Assembly: GCA_038321775.1 (NCBI GenBank)
Contig: JBBQFI010000002.1
Location: 1-64,000 of the forward strand
Direction of reading: 5' to 3'
From: JBBQFI01 sp038321775
Lineage (GTDB): Bacteria > Verrucomicrobiota > Verrucomicrobiia > Chthoniobacterales > UBA10450
Length of the DNA: 64,000 nucleotides
Both the position numbers and the translations under genes were made by a program. The notes below the pieces were generated by a model. The model was not told the origin of the DNA and searched no databases. It saw only the letters and a list, made by a program, of their open reading frames with translations. Below are positions 24,442 to 32,553 of this stretch, piece after piece; the stretch's first letter is position 1; each line of letters starts with the position of its first letter.

Positions 24442-24491
24442 CCAGTCCGCGTTCGCCGGGCTACCCTCTGCCGCGCAACTTTTTCCAGATC

Positions 24492-25022
24492 ATGTCCTCG
24501 ACCGAAATCATTTTAACCGAAAACGTCCCGGGCCTTGGAGCCGAAGCGGATGTCGTGACGGTGTGCCGTGGCTATGCGCGCAATTATCTTTTGCCGCACG
24601 GCAAAGCTTATGAATTGACGCCCGCAACTTTGCGCCAGCTCGATAATTTAAAGAAAAAACGCGCGGAACGCGAAGCTCGCGAAATGAACGAGGCGGAAGA
24701 TATCGCGCGCCGCATAAATAAATTGCGCGTGACCTTTACGTTGGAGACGGGCGAGACCGGCAAAGCGTTTGGTTCGATCACCGCGCAAGATTTGGTCAAC
24801 CGAATCAAAAACGAGCTTGGGAACGAGATCGATCGTCACAAGGTTTCGCTCGAACACCCGATCAAAACGACGGGCGAGCATGAAGTTTCGATCAAGTTGC
24901 ACCACGATGTGGTGGCGAATTTCAAATTCACGGTGAAGTCCGCGCAGGAACCACCCAAAACCGAAGAGCCGACAGAACCTGCGACGCAAAAGCGCAGTTT
25001 CTTCCGAAGAAAAACCGAATAA
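24492..25022 (+). CDS. rplI: 50S ribosomal protein bL9
   Basis: At 176 residues it is longer than the usual 148-150. The N-terminal domain starts with SSTEIILTENVPGLG, followed by the hallmark GYARNYLLPHGKA, then the long connecting helix rich in Lys, Arg and Glu (about 50-80) and the C-terminal domain to about residue 150. A further 25 residues form a Pro/Glu/Thr tail ending in a basic patch (KRSFFRRK). bL9 binds 23S rRNA at the L1-stalk base. dnaB follows after six bases, the same rplI-dnaB pairing seen in many bacteria. Confidence 0.97.
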   Translation: MSSTEIILTENVPGLGAEADVVTVCRGYARNYLLPHGKAYELTPATLRQLDNLKKKRAEREAREMNEAEDIARRINKLRVTFTLETGETGKAFGSITAQDLVNRIKNELGNEIDRHKVSLEHPIKTTGEHEVSIKLHHDVVANFKFTVKSAQEPPKTEEPTEPATQKRSFFRRKTE

Positions 25023-25028
25023 AACTAA

Positions 25029-26522
25029 ATGCCGAGTTCTCAAGGAGCCGGTAACGGCGAACCTGGGAAACCTCGAAAAACCGCCGGCAATGGAGCTGGT
25101 CGAGGTCTGACGGCACAAAATGGTGGGAGAGTTTTTCCCACCCCATCCACAGCTTCTTCGCAGGATATTCACCGAACGCCTCCACACAGCGTGGAAGCGG
25201 AGCAGGGTGTGCTCGGTTCCATGCTCATCTCGCCGCGCGAAACAATCGCGGAATGCGTCGAGAAAATTAACGAAGAATATTTTTACGTCCCGGCGCACCA
25301 AACCGTTTACACGATCCTGGTGGAACTTTGGAATGCGGGTCAGGGCATCGATCTGATCACGTTTACGCAAGTGTTGCGGGATCGAAATGTCCTCGACGCA
25401 ATCGGCGGCGCTGCTTTTGTCACGAGCCTCTTCACATTTGTGCCGACCGCGGCCAATGTCGGTTACTACCTCGAGATCGTTCGGGATAAATACATCCTGC
25501 GGCAGATCATTTCTGCGGCGACCGAGAGCGTGCGACGCGCTTACGAAGAGCAGGACGAAGTAAGCAACCTGCTCGATGAAGTGGAAGCGAAAATTCTGGC
25601 GGTGGGCGAAGATCGCTTCAAAGGCCAGATGCCGACAATGAAGGACCAGGTCATGGCCGCGATCGAAGCGATCGAAGGACTCTACGAACGCAAAGGCGGC
25701 ATCACTGGCATTTCGACGGGCTTCGCCGAATTCGATCGCATGACGAGCGGATTGCATCCGGCGGAAATGATCGTGATCGCAGCGCGGCCCAGCATGGGCA
25801 AGACGGCGCTGGCGATGAATATTGCCGAACATGTTGCGATCAATGAAAAATTGCCCGTAGCGGTTTTCAGTTTGGAAATGAGCAGCCAGCAGCTCGTGCA
25901 ACGTCTGCTTTGCTCGCGTGCTCGCGTGAATTTGCAGAAAGTTCGTGATGGATTTCTGGCGGAACGCGATTTCCCAAGTTTAACGGCTGCGGCGTCGAAA
26001 TTGGCGGAAGCGCGCATCTTTATCGATGACAGCGCGGGCTTGAGCATTCTCGAACTGCGCGCAAAAGCACGCCGGCTCTCAGCGCAGCATGAGATTAAAT
26101 TAATTATCGTCGATTACCTGCAGCTCCTCCGATCGACCACGCGACGCGCGCAAGAAAACCGGCAGTTGGAAATTTCTGAGATAAGCGCCGGCCTGAAAGG
26201 GCTGGCGAAGGAATTGAAAATTCCAATTATTGTCGTGGCGCAATTGAATCGCCAACCAGAGGCACGTTCCGGCGGCAAGCCGCGCTTGAGCGATTTGCGT
26301 GAGTCCGGTTCAATCGAGCAGGACGCGGATCTTGTTGGATTACTCGTTAGGCCAGAAATCTACGAGGAAGATGAAGATGCAAGAGCGGAAAAAGCGGGCG
26401 AAGCGGAACTGATCATCGCGAAACAGCGCAACGGTCCGGTCGGAGATATTTTGCTGACGTTCTTAAAAGAGTTCACGCGCTTCGAAGATCGCGCCCGCAA
26501 CGTAAGCGAACCGACGTTCTGA
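25029..26522 (+). CDS. dnaB: Replicative DNA helicase
   Basis: The 497-residue hexameric helicase unwinds DNA ahead of the fork. After about 50 residues of Gly/Pro-rich, probably disordered sequence, the N-terminal domain begins at PPHSVEAEQGVLGSML, where DnaB proteins usually start. The RecA-like domain has Walker A AARPSMGKTALAMN, the Walker B/H3 region LIIVDYLQLL and the arginine-finger region DLRESGSIEQDADLV. No intein is present. It is co-transcribed with rplI. A CCTAACGA word sits near the end (26344, read as L-V-R-P), and a family A repeat begins two bases after the stop. Confidence 0.97.
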   Translation: MPSSQGAGNGEPGKPRKTAGNGAGRGLTAQNGGRVFPTPSTASSQDIHRTPPHSVEAEQGVLGSMLISPRETIAECVEKINEEYFYVPAHQTVYTILVELWNAGQGIDLITFTQVLRDRNVLDAIGGAAFVTSLFTFVPTAANVGYYLEIVRDKYILRQIISAATESVRRAYEEQDEVSNLLDEVEAKILAVGEDRFKGQMPTMKDQVMAAIEAIEGLYERKGGITGISTGFAEFDRMTSGLHPAEMIVIAARPSMGKTALAMNIAEHVAINEKLPVAVFSLEMSSQQLVQRLLCSRARVNLQKVRDGFLAERDFPSLTAAASKLAEARIFIDDSAGLSILELRAKARRLSAQHEIKLIIVDYLQLLRSTTRRAQENRQLEISEISAGLKGLAKELKIPIIVVAQLNRQPEARSGGKPRLSDLRESGSIEQDADLVGLLVRPEIYEEDEDARAEKAGEAELIIAKQRNGPVGDILLTFLKEFTRFEDRARNVSEPTF

Positions 26523-26524
26523 TC

Positions 26525-26639
26525 CGGGGAGCGCATGCGCCTCGCGTGCTGGCGACGACGCCTCGTCGTCGCGAACTTTTCCGAAAGATTGTTTTGGCGA
26601 GGGCGCCAAAACCAGCACGCGAGACGCGTACGCTCCCCG
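26525..26639. repeat. Family A palindromic repeat, diverged copy
   Basis: The arms CGGGGAGCGCATGCGCCTCGCGTGCTGG and the complementary CCAGCACGCGAGACGCGTACGCTCCCCG enclose two smaller hairpins (GACGACG...CGTCGTC and TTTTGGCG...CGCCAAAA). The outer arms have compensating changes relative to the other copies, which suggests the fold is maintained. It fills the gap between the convergent dnaB and tkt stops. Confidence 0.85.
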
Positions 26640-26641
26640 AA

Positions 26642-28624
26642 TCAGAGACTTTTTGCGGCGTCGATCACATGTTGGGCGTCGATGCCGAATTCTTTCATCA
26701 CCTGATCGCCTGGACCGCTCATGCCAAAGCGATGCAAACCGATGACTTTTCCATCGAGACCGACATACTTAAACCAAGTGTCCGGGACGCCGGCTTCGAT
26801 GGCGATACGTCTGCGACACTCGTTAGGTAAAACTTCGTTCCGATATTTTTCGGACTGACGTTCGAAACGTTCGAAGCACGGCATTGAAACAACGCGGGTG
26901 CCGTCGCCAAGCTCTTTCGCCGCCGTGAGGGCGTGTTGAAGTTCGCTGCCGCAGGAAAGAATGATGAGATTTAATTTTCCAGTTTCCCGCTTCGCAATGT
27001 AACCGCCGCGCGCGACGCCTTCCCGTCGCAGCTTCACATCGATCTCATTCAACATCGGCACGGTCTGTCGCGTGAGCGCGAGGAGCGTCGGGCCATCCAT
27101 GTGTTCGGCAGCCGCGGCGAAAGCACCCGCCGTTTCCTCTGGATCTGCCGGCCGAATGATATCGATCTGCGGAATAACGCGGAGACCGCTCACTGTTTCT
27201 ACTGGTTGATGCGTCGGTCCGTCTTCACCGACACCGATGGAATCGTGCGTGAAAATGTAGATGTTCGGCAGCTTCGCGAGCGCGGCCAGACGGATCGACG
27301 GCCGGCAGTAATCCGCGAAAACCAAAAATGTCGCGCCCGATGCGCGAAAGACACCGTGATAGGAAACGCCATTCATAATCGCGCACATGCCGTGTTCGCG
27401 AATACCGAAGTGGATGTTGCGGCCGTGCGGATTATCGCGTGTGAAATCTTCGCCGCCCTCGATGTAATTCAATGTCGAGCCGTGCAGATCGGCGCTGCCG
27501 CTAATGAGAAATGGCATCGCTTTCGCAATCGGTTGCAACGCTTCACTACCGGCTTTGCGCGTAGCCAGCTTCGCATCGGTGGGGAATTTGGGAATTTTGG
27601 CGAGGAGATTTGACTGAACCTTTTTATCGATCGCGTCGTCCAGTTGCTGCGCTGGCTCCGGATTTTTCTTTCGCCATTCCTCCCACGTTTCTTCCCATCG
27701 GTCGTAGTCGGCGAGCAATTTCTTTTTGTGCGCAGCGAAATAATCGTAAACCTCTTTCGAAACAAAATAGCGCTCATCAGGCAGACCAAGGCCCTTGCGC
27801 GCGGCATCGACGAATTTCGCGCCGGCTTCACCGTGGGCCTTTGCCGTTCCTGCCACTTCGGGAATTCCTCTTCCGGCGAGTGTGTGCGCAACGATCATTT
27901 GCGGTTTGCCGTTATCGCGTTCCTTTGCCACCTCGAGAGCATCGAGACACTGCGTCATGTCGTGGCCGTCCACCTCCTGCACGTCAAACCCGTAGGCTTT
28001 ATAGCGCGCCGCAGTGTCTTCGCTCTGTGTCGCCTTCGCCATGGCGTCGAGCGTGATTGCATTCGAATCGTAAATCAGAATCAAATTGTCCAAACCGAAG
28101 TGACCGGCGAACGCGCTCGCTTCCGCAGAAACGCCTTCCTGCAAACAACCGTCGCCGGCGAGACAGAAAATGTGTTGATCGAAAATTTTTTGTCCGGTGT
28201 TGAAACGCGCCGCCGCCATCTTGGCGGCCATGGCCACTCCAACCGCGTTGCCGACGCCCTGGCCTAGCGGACCGGTCGTGCACTCGACGCCAGGCGTTTC
28301 GAAAAATTCCGGATGGCCCGGCGTTTTGCTGTGCAGTTGACGGAATTGTTTGATGTCCTCGATGGACAAGTCGTAGCCGCTCATGTGCAACCATGCGTAG
28401 AGAAACATGCTGCCGTGTCCGGCCGAGAGAATGAAATAGTCGCGCCCGATCCAGCGCGGCTTGTCCGGATTATATTTTAAGACATGGCCGTAAAGGACCG
28501 CGCCCATTTCCGCACAACCGAGGGGCAGACCAAGATGCCCGGACTTCGATGTCTGCACCGCGTCCATCGCGAGTCCGCGCGCTTCGTTCGCGGCACGCGC
28601 GAGGATTTCCAGATTCAAACTCAT
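26642..28624 (-). CDS. tkt: Transketolase
   Basis: The 660-residue thiamine-diphosphate enzyme of the pentose phosphate pathway moves two-carbon units between sugar phosphates. The ThDP/Mg motif is AGDGCLQEGVSAEASAFAGH followed by LILIYDSN. The early GHLGLPLGCAEMGAVLY and SAGHGSMFLYAWLHMSGY regions are typical. The pyrimidine domain carries FGIREHGM, and the TFLVFADYCRPSIRLAAL and TH-DSIGVGEDGPTHQP motifs follow. The C-terminal domain ends in the conserved FG-x-SGPGDQVMKEFG segment. Length is normal for the family. Confidence 0.97.
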   Translation of the reverse strand: MSLNLEILARAANEARGLAMDAVQTSKSGHLGLPLGCAEMGAVLYGHVLKYNPDKPRWIGRDYFILSAGHGSMFLYAWLHMSGYDLSIEDIKQFRQLHSKTPGHPEFFETPGVECTTGPLGQGVGNAVGVAMAAKMAAARFNTGQKIFDQHIFCLAGDGCLQEGVSAEASAFAGHFGLDNLILIYDSNAITLDAMAKATQSEDTAARYKAYGFDVQEVDGHDMTQCLDALEVAKERDNGKPQMIVAHTLAGRGIPEVAGTAKAHGEAGAKFVDAARKGLGLPDERYFVSKEVYDYFAAHKKKLLADYDRWEETWEEWRKKNPEPAQQLDDAIDKKVQSNLLAKIPKFPTDAKLATRKAGSEALQPIAKAMPFLISGSADLHGSTLNYIEGGEDFTRDNPHGRNIHFGIREHGMCAIMNGVSYHGVFRASGATFLVFADYCRPSIRLAALAKLPNIYIFTHDSIGVGEDGPTHQPVETVSGLRVIPQIDIIRPADPEETAGAFAAAAEHMDGPTLLALTRQTVPMLNEIDVKLRREGVARGGYIAKRETGKLNLIILSCGSELQHALTAAKELGDGTRVVSMPCFERFERQSEKYRNEVLPNECRRRIAIEAGVPDTWFKYVGLDGKVIGLHRFGMSGPGDQVMKEFGIDAQHVIDAAKSL

Positions 28625-28734
28625 GCGATGTTATAAGCGCTCGATTTGCACCAGCGCAAGTGATTCGCGGCTCAAGCGCCTTGTGCGTTCTTGCATTTGC
28701 AAAAAAAGACCGCAGTGGTGAAGGCGCACAATCG

Positions 28735-29904
28735 ATGAACCCTTCTCTTTTTCTCAACATCGTAGAAAAGCTCGAAGGATTTCTCGGCAAACTACCCGCG
28801 ACAATCCAAAAACCGATTCTGCACGAGCTCACTCCGCTGAAAGAACTTTTCCTCCAGCAACGAGCGCCGCGTCTGGTTTGGACTGGATCGAGCAAACGCG
28901 CGCTGCTTGAGATTCTGCCCGCAGTTTTCGGATACAGCTCCGAACGTGACCGCAATGGTTTGATGGAAATTTTTCGGTGGCACGATTTGAAAATGGACGA
29001 CCTCGGCTCGCTCGCCATCCTCGATGCGCGCGGTGCGGATGACAGCGCAATGCGAAACATCGAAACCGAATTGAGAGGTCAACCAGCGGACATATTCCTT
29101 TTTGTCGACGATAGCGACGCCGCCCGGCCGCCGCGCAAACGTGAAATCGAGAATCTCGCGACTTTGTTGCAATTGAATGAAGAGATCGCGTCTGGCGCGA
29201 AAGTGATCGCACTGTCGCTCTTCAGTCCAACGCGAGGCCGCGACGGAGTGGGCAAACGCGACGATGTGGAAAAACAAGCGAAACTACGCGCCATGCTGGA
29301 AGAGAAGCCGATCATCCGAGACCGGCTCGTCGAGATATTGCAATTGTCGTCCGCTCGCGACGGGACCCCCGAGGATCAAAATGCAGAGCGACGTCTGATG
29401 TCATTGCTGGCGCAACATTTGCCGAACCAGGCGCGGGTGGAGATGCTGCGCATCTCACGCGATCGCGTCGCGCAGGCCGAAGTAGCGCAAGTGCTGGTGA
29501 AATCTACGACTGCGATCTGCACGGCGATCGGTGCACAGCCGATCCCGCTGGCGGATTTGCCCGTCCTCACGACACTGCAGCTCGTGATGGTCTCCGGAAT
29601 CCTGTATCTGAGTGGGCGGGAGCGAAGCCTGCGAGCGGCGACGGAGTTCGTTGCTGCCTTAGGCGCTAACGTTGGCGCAGGCATGCTGCTCCGCGAGGGA
29701 ACGCGCGCCGTGCTCAAATTCTTTCCTGGATGGGGCAACGTCGTCTGCGGGATGGTGGCCGGAGCAGGGACCTACGCTATCGGCCGCGCCGCCATCGTTT
29801 ACTTCATCGAAGGCGTGTCGCTCAAAGAAGCGAGACAGACATATCTCGTTAGTCGCAAAAAGCGCTCTCAGCCGAGGCGAAAAGGGACGCTCTCTGGCCG
29901 TTGA
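28735..29904 (+). CDS. DUF697 membrane protein with degenerate GTPase-like N-terminus
   Basis: A 389-residue protein. The C-terminal part (about residues 240-375) matches DUF697/YcjF-type domains: it has the TTAICTAIGAQPIPLADLPVLT loop and paired hydrophobic helices with GANVGAGMLLREGTRAVLKFFPGWG. In relatives this domain follows an Era-like GTPase. Here the preceding region (about 50-200) keeps the spacing and a hydrophobic IFLFVDD strand but no clear P-loop GxxxxGKS or NKxD. It may be a nucleotide-free relative. I chose the ATG at 28735, downstream of a longer open frame that overlaps the divergent tkt. The function of the family is poorly defined. Confidence 0.75.
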   Translation: MNPSLFLNIVEKLEGFLGKLPATIQKPILHELTPLKELFLQQRAPRLVWTGSSKRALLEILPAVFGYSSERDRNGLMEIFRWHDLKMDDLGSLAILDARGADDSAMRNIETELRGQPADIFLFVDDSDAARPPRKREIENLATLLQLNEEIASGAKVIALSLFSPTRGRDGVGKRDDVEKQAKLRAMLEEKPIIRDRLVEILQLSSARDGTPEDQNAERRLMSLLAQHLPNQARVEMLRISRDRVAQAEVAQVLVKSTTAICTAIGAQPIPLADLPVLTTLQLVMVSGILYLSGRERSLRAATEFVAALGANVGAGMLLREGTRAVLKFFPGWGNVVCGMVAGAGTYAIGRAAIVYFIEGVSLKEARQTYLVSRKKRSQPRRKGTLSGR

Positions 29905-30008
29905 ATAACTTGTGAATAAATCGCGACAAACGGCTCGCTGTAATCGCAATATTTTGTGAACAAATATCGGCTGGGATTACGTGATCCGGCGCACCGGATA
30001 TCGCCGCG

Positions 30009-31349
30009 ATGAAGCTATCGGAAATTGACGCGACCCTGCGGGAGATTCGCGTCACTCCAGTCAAAACGCTCGGCCAGAATTTTTTGCACGATCAAAATCT
30101 CGCGCGCTGGATTGTAGGAAAAGCGGAGATTACGAAAAACGATTACGTTGTTGAAATCGGTCCCGGACTCGGCGCTCTCACGGAATTTATTTTGAATCGC
30201 GGCGCACGGGTCCTCGCCATAGAAAAAGATGCGCGTCTCGCAGATTTTTTGCGCCGAAAATTTCTCGAATCGGCTTTAGAAATTAATCATAGCGACGCAT
30301 TAAACTTCGACGTGCGAACTCTCTTCGCGCAACGCAATGTGAAATGCGTCGGGAATCTTCCCTATTACATTGCGAGTCAGCTCTTGCTAAAGTTCATTGA
30401 ATTTCCAAGTCCTATCTCTTTATTCCTGTTCATGTTACAGAAAGAGATGGCCCGGCGAATTTCTGCAGAACCCGGAACAGGCGATTACGGAGCCATCACA
30501 ATCCTCGTGCAAACGCTTTATCGTGTGCAGTATCTCCGAAGCGTTACGGCGACAGTGTTTTTGCCGCAGCCTGATGTCGATTCCGCGCTCGTCCAACTGT
30601 TACCGCGTGCGCCAAACGAATTGCCTCCATTCGATCGAGAAAAACTCCGTGAACTTGTAAATCGCGGTTTTTCTCAACGCCGCAAGCAACTCCAAAAATT
30701 ATTGCGCGGAGAAATTCCTGACTGGGAAAGCGCGGCGAATCAGTTCGGATTCGGAACGAAGGCGCGTGCGGAAGAACTCTCCATCGCGCAGTGGATTGCA
30801 CTCACGAATCTCGTTTGTCCGCAGAGCTCGGAAGAGGTCCGCGACCCGGCTTCCGAACAGTTCCCCGTGGTTGATGAAAACGATCATTTTCTCAGAGCCG
30901 CTCCACGCTCGGAAGCGCATGGGGATAACTTGCGTCATCGCGCCGTCCATATCCTGATTTTCAACGCAATGGGCGAGGTTTTCCTGCAAAAGCGCTCCCG
31001 CTGGAAAGACCGTCATCCCTCGGTATGGGATTCAAGCGCTGCGGGCCATGTGGACGCGGAAGAAGAATATGATTCAGCCGCAAAGAGGGAACTGGGCGAA
31101 GAGTTGGGAATTGCGACCGATCTGAAACGCGTGGTGAAATTGTCTGCTTCAGAACAGACGGGCCAGGAGTTCATCTGGCTTTATCGAGCGCAAAACGACG
31201 GCCCGTTTCGACTGGCTCCGGCCGAGATTGAGTACGGCAAATTTTTTCCGAGCACCCTCGTGTCGGATTGGATACGCGTGCGCCCGGAAGAATTCGCGCC
31301 GGGATTCGTCGCCTGCTGGAACGCTTATCGCGCTAACGAAGAGGATTAG
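30009..31349 (+). CDS. rsmA: RsmA (16S rRNA dimethyladenosine transferase) fused to a Nudix hydrolase domain
   Basis: A 446-residue fusion. Residues 1-265 are RsmA/KsgA, which dimethylates two adjacent adenines near the 3' end of 16S rRNA using SAM. The sequence shows TLGQNFLHD, the SAM loop EIGPGLGALTE, the catalytic NLPYYIAS, and SQRRKQLQKLL in the C-terminal domain. A linker leads to a Nudix domain (about 290-440) with an intact box at residues 346-368 (G-x5-E-x7-RELGEELGI). The box and its WDSSAAGHV approach resemble YfcD and isopentenyl-diphosphate isomerase-like Nudix proteins. One uninterrupted frame covers both. The Nudix substrate is unknown. Confidence 0.93.
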   Translation: MKLSEIDATLREIRVTPVKTLGQNFLHDQNLARWIVGKAEITKNDYVVEIGPGLGALTEFILNRGARVLAIEKDARLADFLRRKFLESALEINHSDALNFDVRTLFAQRNVKCVGNLPYYIASQLLLKFIEFPSPISLFLFMLQKEMARRISAEPGTGDYGAITILVQTLYRVQYLRSVTATVFLPQPDVDSALVQLLPRAPNELPPFDREKLRELVNRGFSQRRKQLQKLLRGEIPDWESAANQFGFGTKARAEELSIAQWIALTNLVCPQSSEEVRDPASEQFPVVDENDHFLRAAPRSEAHGDNLRHRAVHILIFNAMGEVFLQKRSRWKDRHPSVWDSSAAGHVDAEEEYDSAAKRELGEELGIATDLKRVVKLSASEQTGQEFIWLYRAQNDGPFRLAPAEIEYGKFFPSTLVSDWIRVRPEEFAPGFVACWNAYRANEED

Positions 31350-31372
31350 CCCTCAATCGCCAGCGGAAGGTT

Positions 31373-31669
31373 TTAGTGGCGCTTTTTCGCGGCGCGCTTT
31401 TTGGCACCGCCTTTGCCTTTTCGTACCGGCGCACCAAAACCGCGGAAGCTGCGATCGGGCAAATTACCCAGAACCGTGCGTTTATGCTTACGCGCTACGC
31501 GTCGGGCCGCTTCTTTGCCACCGTAAACGGCGTCGCTAAACATCTTGGTCACGATTGTCGTTCCGCGAAGAAAGTGCACTTGAAACCCGTGCGTTTGTTT
31601 TTTTGCACGCGGCTTCGTGTCGATGCGTTTAATATTTGATTCGGAATCAGGATTAGGTCGTTTTCTCAT
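31373..31669 (-). CDS. Small basic protein with AP2-like DNA-binding domain
   Basis: A 98-residue, strongly basic protein. The centre (about residues 27-70, HGFQVHFLRGTTIVTKMFSD then YGGKEAARRVARKHKR) has the three-strand-plus-helix pattern of AP2/integrase-type DNA-binding domains, including the YGGKEAA turn typical of bacterial AP2-like proteins. Both ends are rich in Lys and Arg, with a KGKGGAKKRAAKKRH tail like those of histone-like proteins. It converges on rsmA and lies downstream of an L,D-transpeptidase gene. The AP2 assignment rests on pattern recognition alone. Confidence 0.62.
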   Translation of the reverse strand: MRKRPNPDSESNIKRIDTKPRAKKQTHGFQVHFLRGTTIVTKMFSDAVYGGKEAARRVARKHKRTVLGNLPDRSFRGFGAPVRKGKGGAKKRAAKKRH

Positions 31670-31740
31670 GAAATTTCAGGATGCGAAGGATTTAACGTTA
31701 GGCGGAATACGGAATCACACAACCGACTTTCTTTATCTTG

Positions 31741-32493
31741 TTAGGGCAATTCCGCAGGTTCCGGGCGAGGCAAATTCCACTCTCGCCATTTTTCTTTATA
31801 AACGGCGTCGGGCAGAAGCGCAAAGCAGGGATTCCGCGGCGCGCGCAACCACGTGATGACGCGCACAAGATCCGATTCTGCCATCGTGGTGCAACCTGCA
31901 GTCGGACGATTCACTCCGCGGCGAATATGAAAAAAAATCGCGCTGCCGTTTCCGGGAACGGCCGGATCGGAGTTGTGCCGAATCTCCACCAGCCACCGAT
32001 ACGCAAAATCGTTGTGTCGCATTTTCTGTTTGTTAAACCACGAAGGTGGATTCGCGGGGTCGTCGATGGTGACGAAGCGATTGTAATCTCGGCTCGTGAC
32101 GTCATCGATCCACGCATCCGCGATTGTCACTTGATGAAAAGGATAATCGGAGCCGTTCGGCAATTGCTTGTCGTAAGTGTAAATTTTTCCGATGCGAAAA
32201 ACTCCGGCTGGCGCGCGCCCGTCCCTCTCTTTTTTCCGCAGTCCGCTTTCATCCTGTCCCGCCAGCCCGCTGCCCCAGGCGAGCCCGTTCTTGCCAAACA
32301 AAACCGGAAATGATTTCGCGCTGGCTCTCCACTCTCCGCCTCGCGCTCGTTCAAAAAGCTGGGCGTGCCCACGCATCGAATTCCAGTCTGGCGCCAAACC
32401 GACAATGAGCTGCGTGCAATCACCTGGGACGCCAGCGGCACGCACGCTGCTCGACAAAATACCAACTGCTACAATCGCCACCCATCGAATCAT
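31741..32493 (-). CDS. L,D-transpeptidase-like (YkuD fold) secreted protein
   Basis: About 250 residues with a Sec signal (residues 1-20, ending VRAAG). The catalytic signature of the YkuD/YafK group is present late in the chain: FFHIRRG (His) followed by RPTAGCTTMAESDL (nucleophile Cys). The middle has GRAPAGVFRIGKIYTY, the substrate-cleft strand of these enzymes. They form or edit 3-3 cross-links in peptidoglycan or attach proteins to it. The ATG chosen has GGGGTG eight bases upstream; a GTG four codons earlier is the alternative. Its start lies about 60 bases from the divergent TPR protein gene. Confidence 0.87.
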   Translation of the reverse strand: MIRWVAIVAVGILSSSVRAAGVPGDCTQLIVGLAPDWNSMRGHAQLFERARGGEWRASAKSFPVLFGKNGLAWGSGLAGQDESGLRKKERDGRAPAGVFRIGKIYTYDKQLPNGSDYPFHQVTIADAWIDDVTSRDYNRFVTIDDPANPPSWFNKQKMRHNDFAYRWLVEIRHNSDPAVPGNGSAIFFHIRRGVNRPTAGCTTMAESDLVRVITWLRAPRNPCFALLPDAVYKEKWREWNLPRPEPAELP

Positions 32494-32553
32494 CAAATTG
32501 GACACCCCAACCTAGACGCGCATTCTAACGATTCGTTCAACCTCTTTTGTAGC

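Noticed and set aside
29905..30008. The AT-rich gap before rsmA (TTGTGAATAAAT, TTTTGTGAACAAAT) as an origin or DnaA-box cluster.
   Set aside because: No TTATCCACA-type box and no dnaA, dnaN or gidA neighbours; it is more likely an ordinary promoter region.
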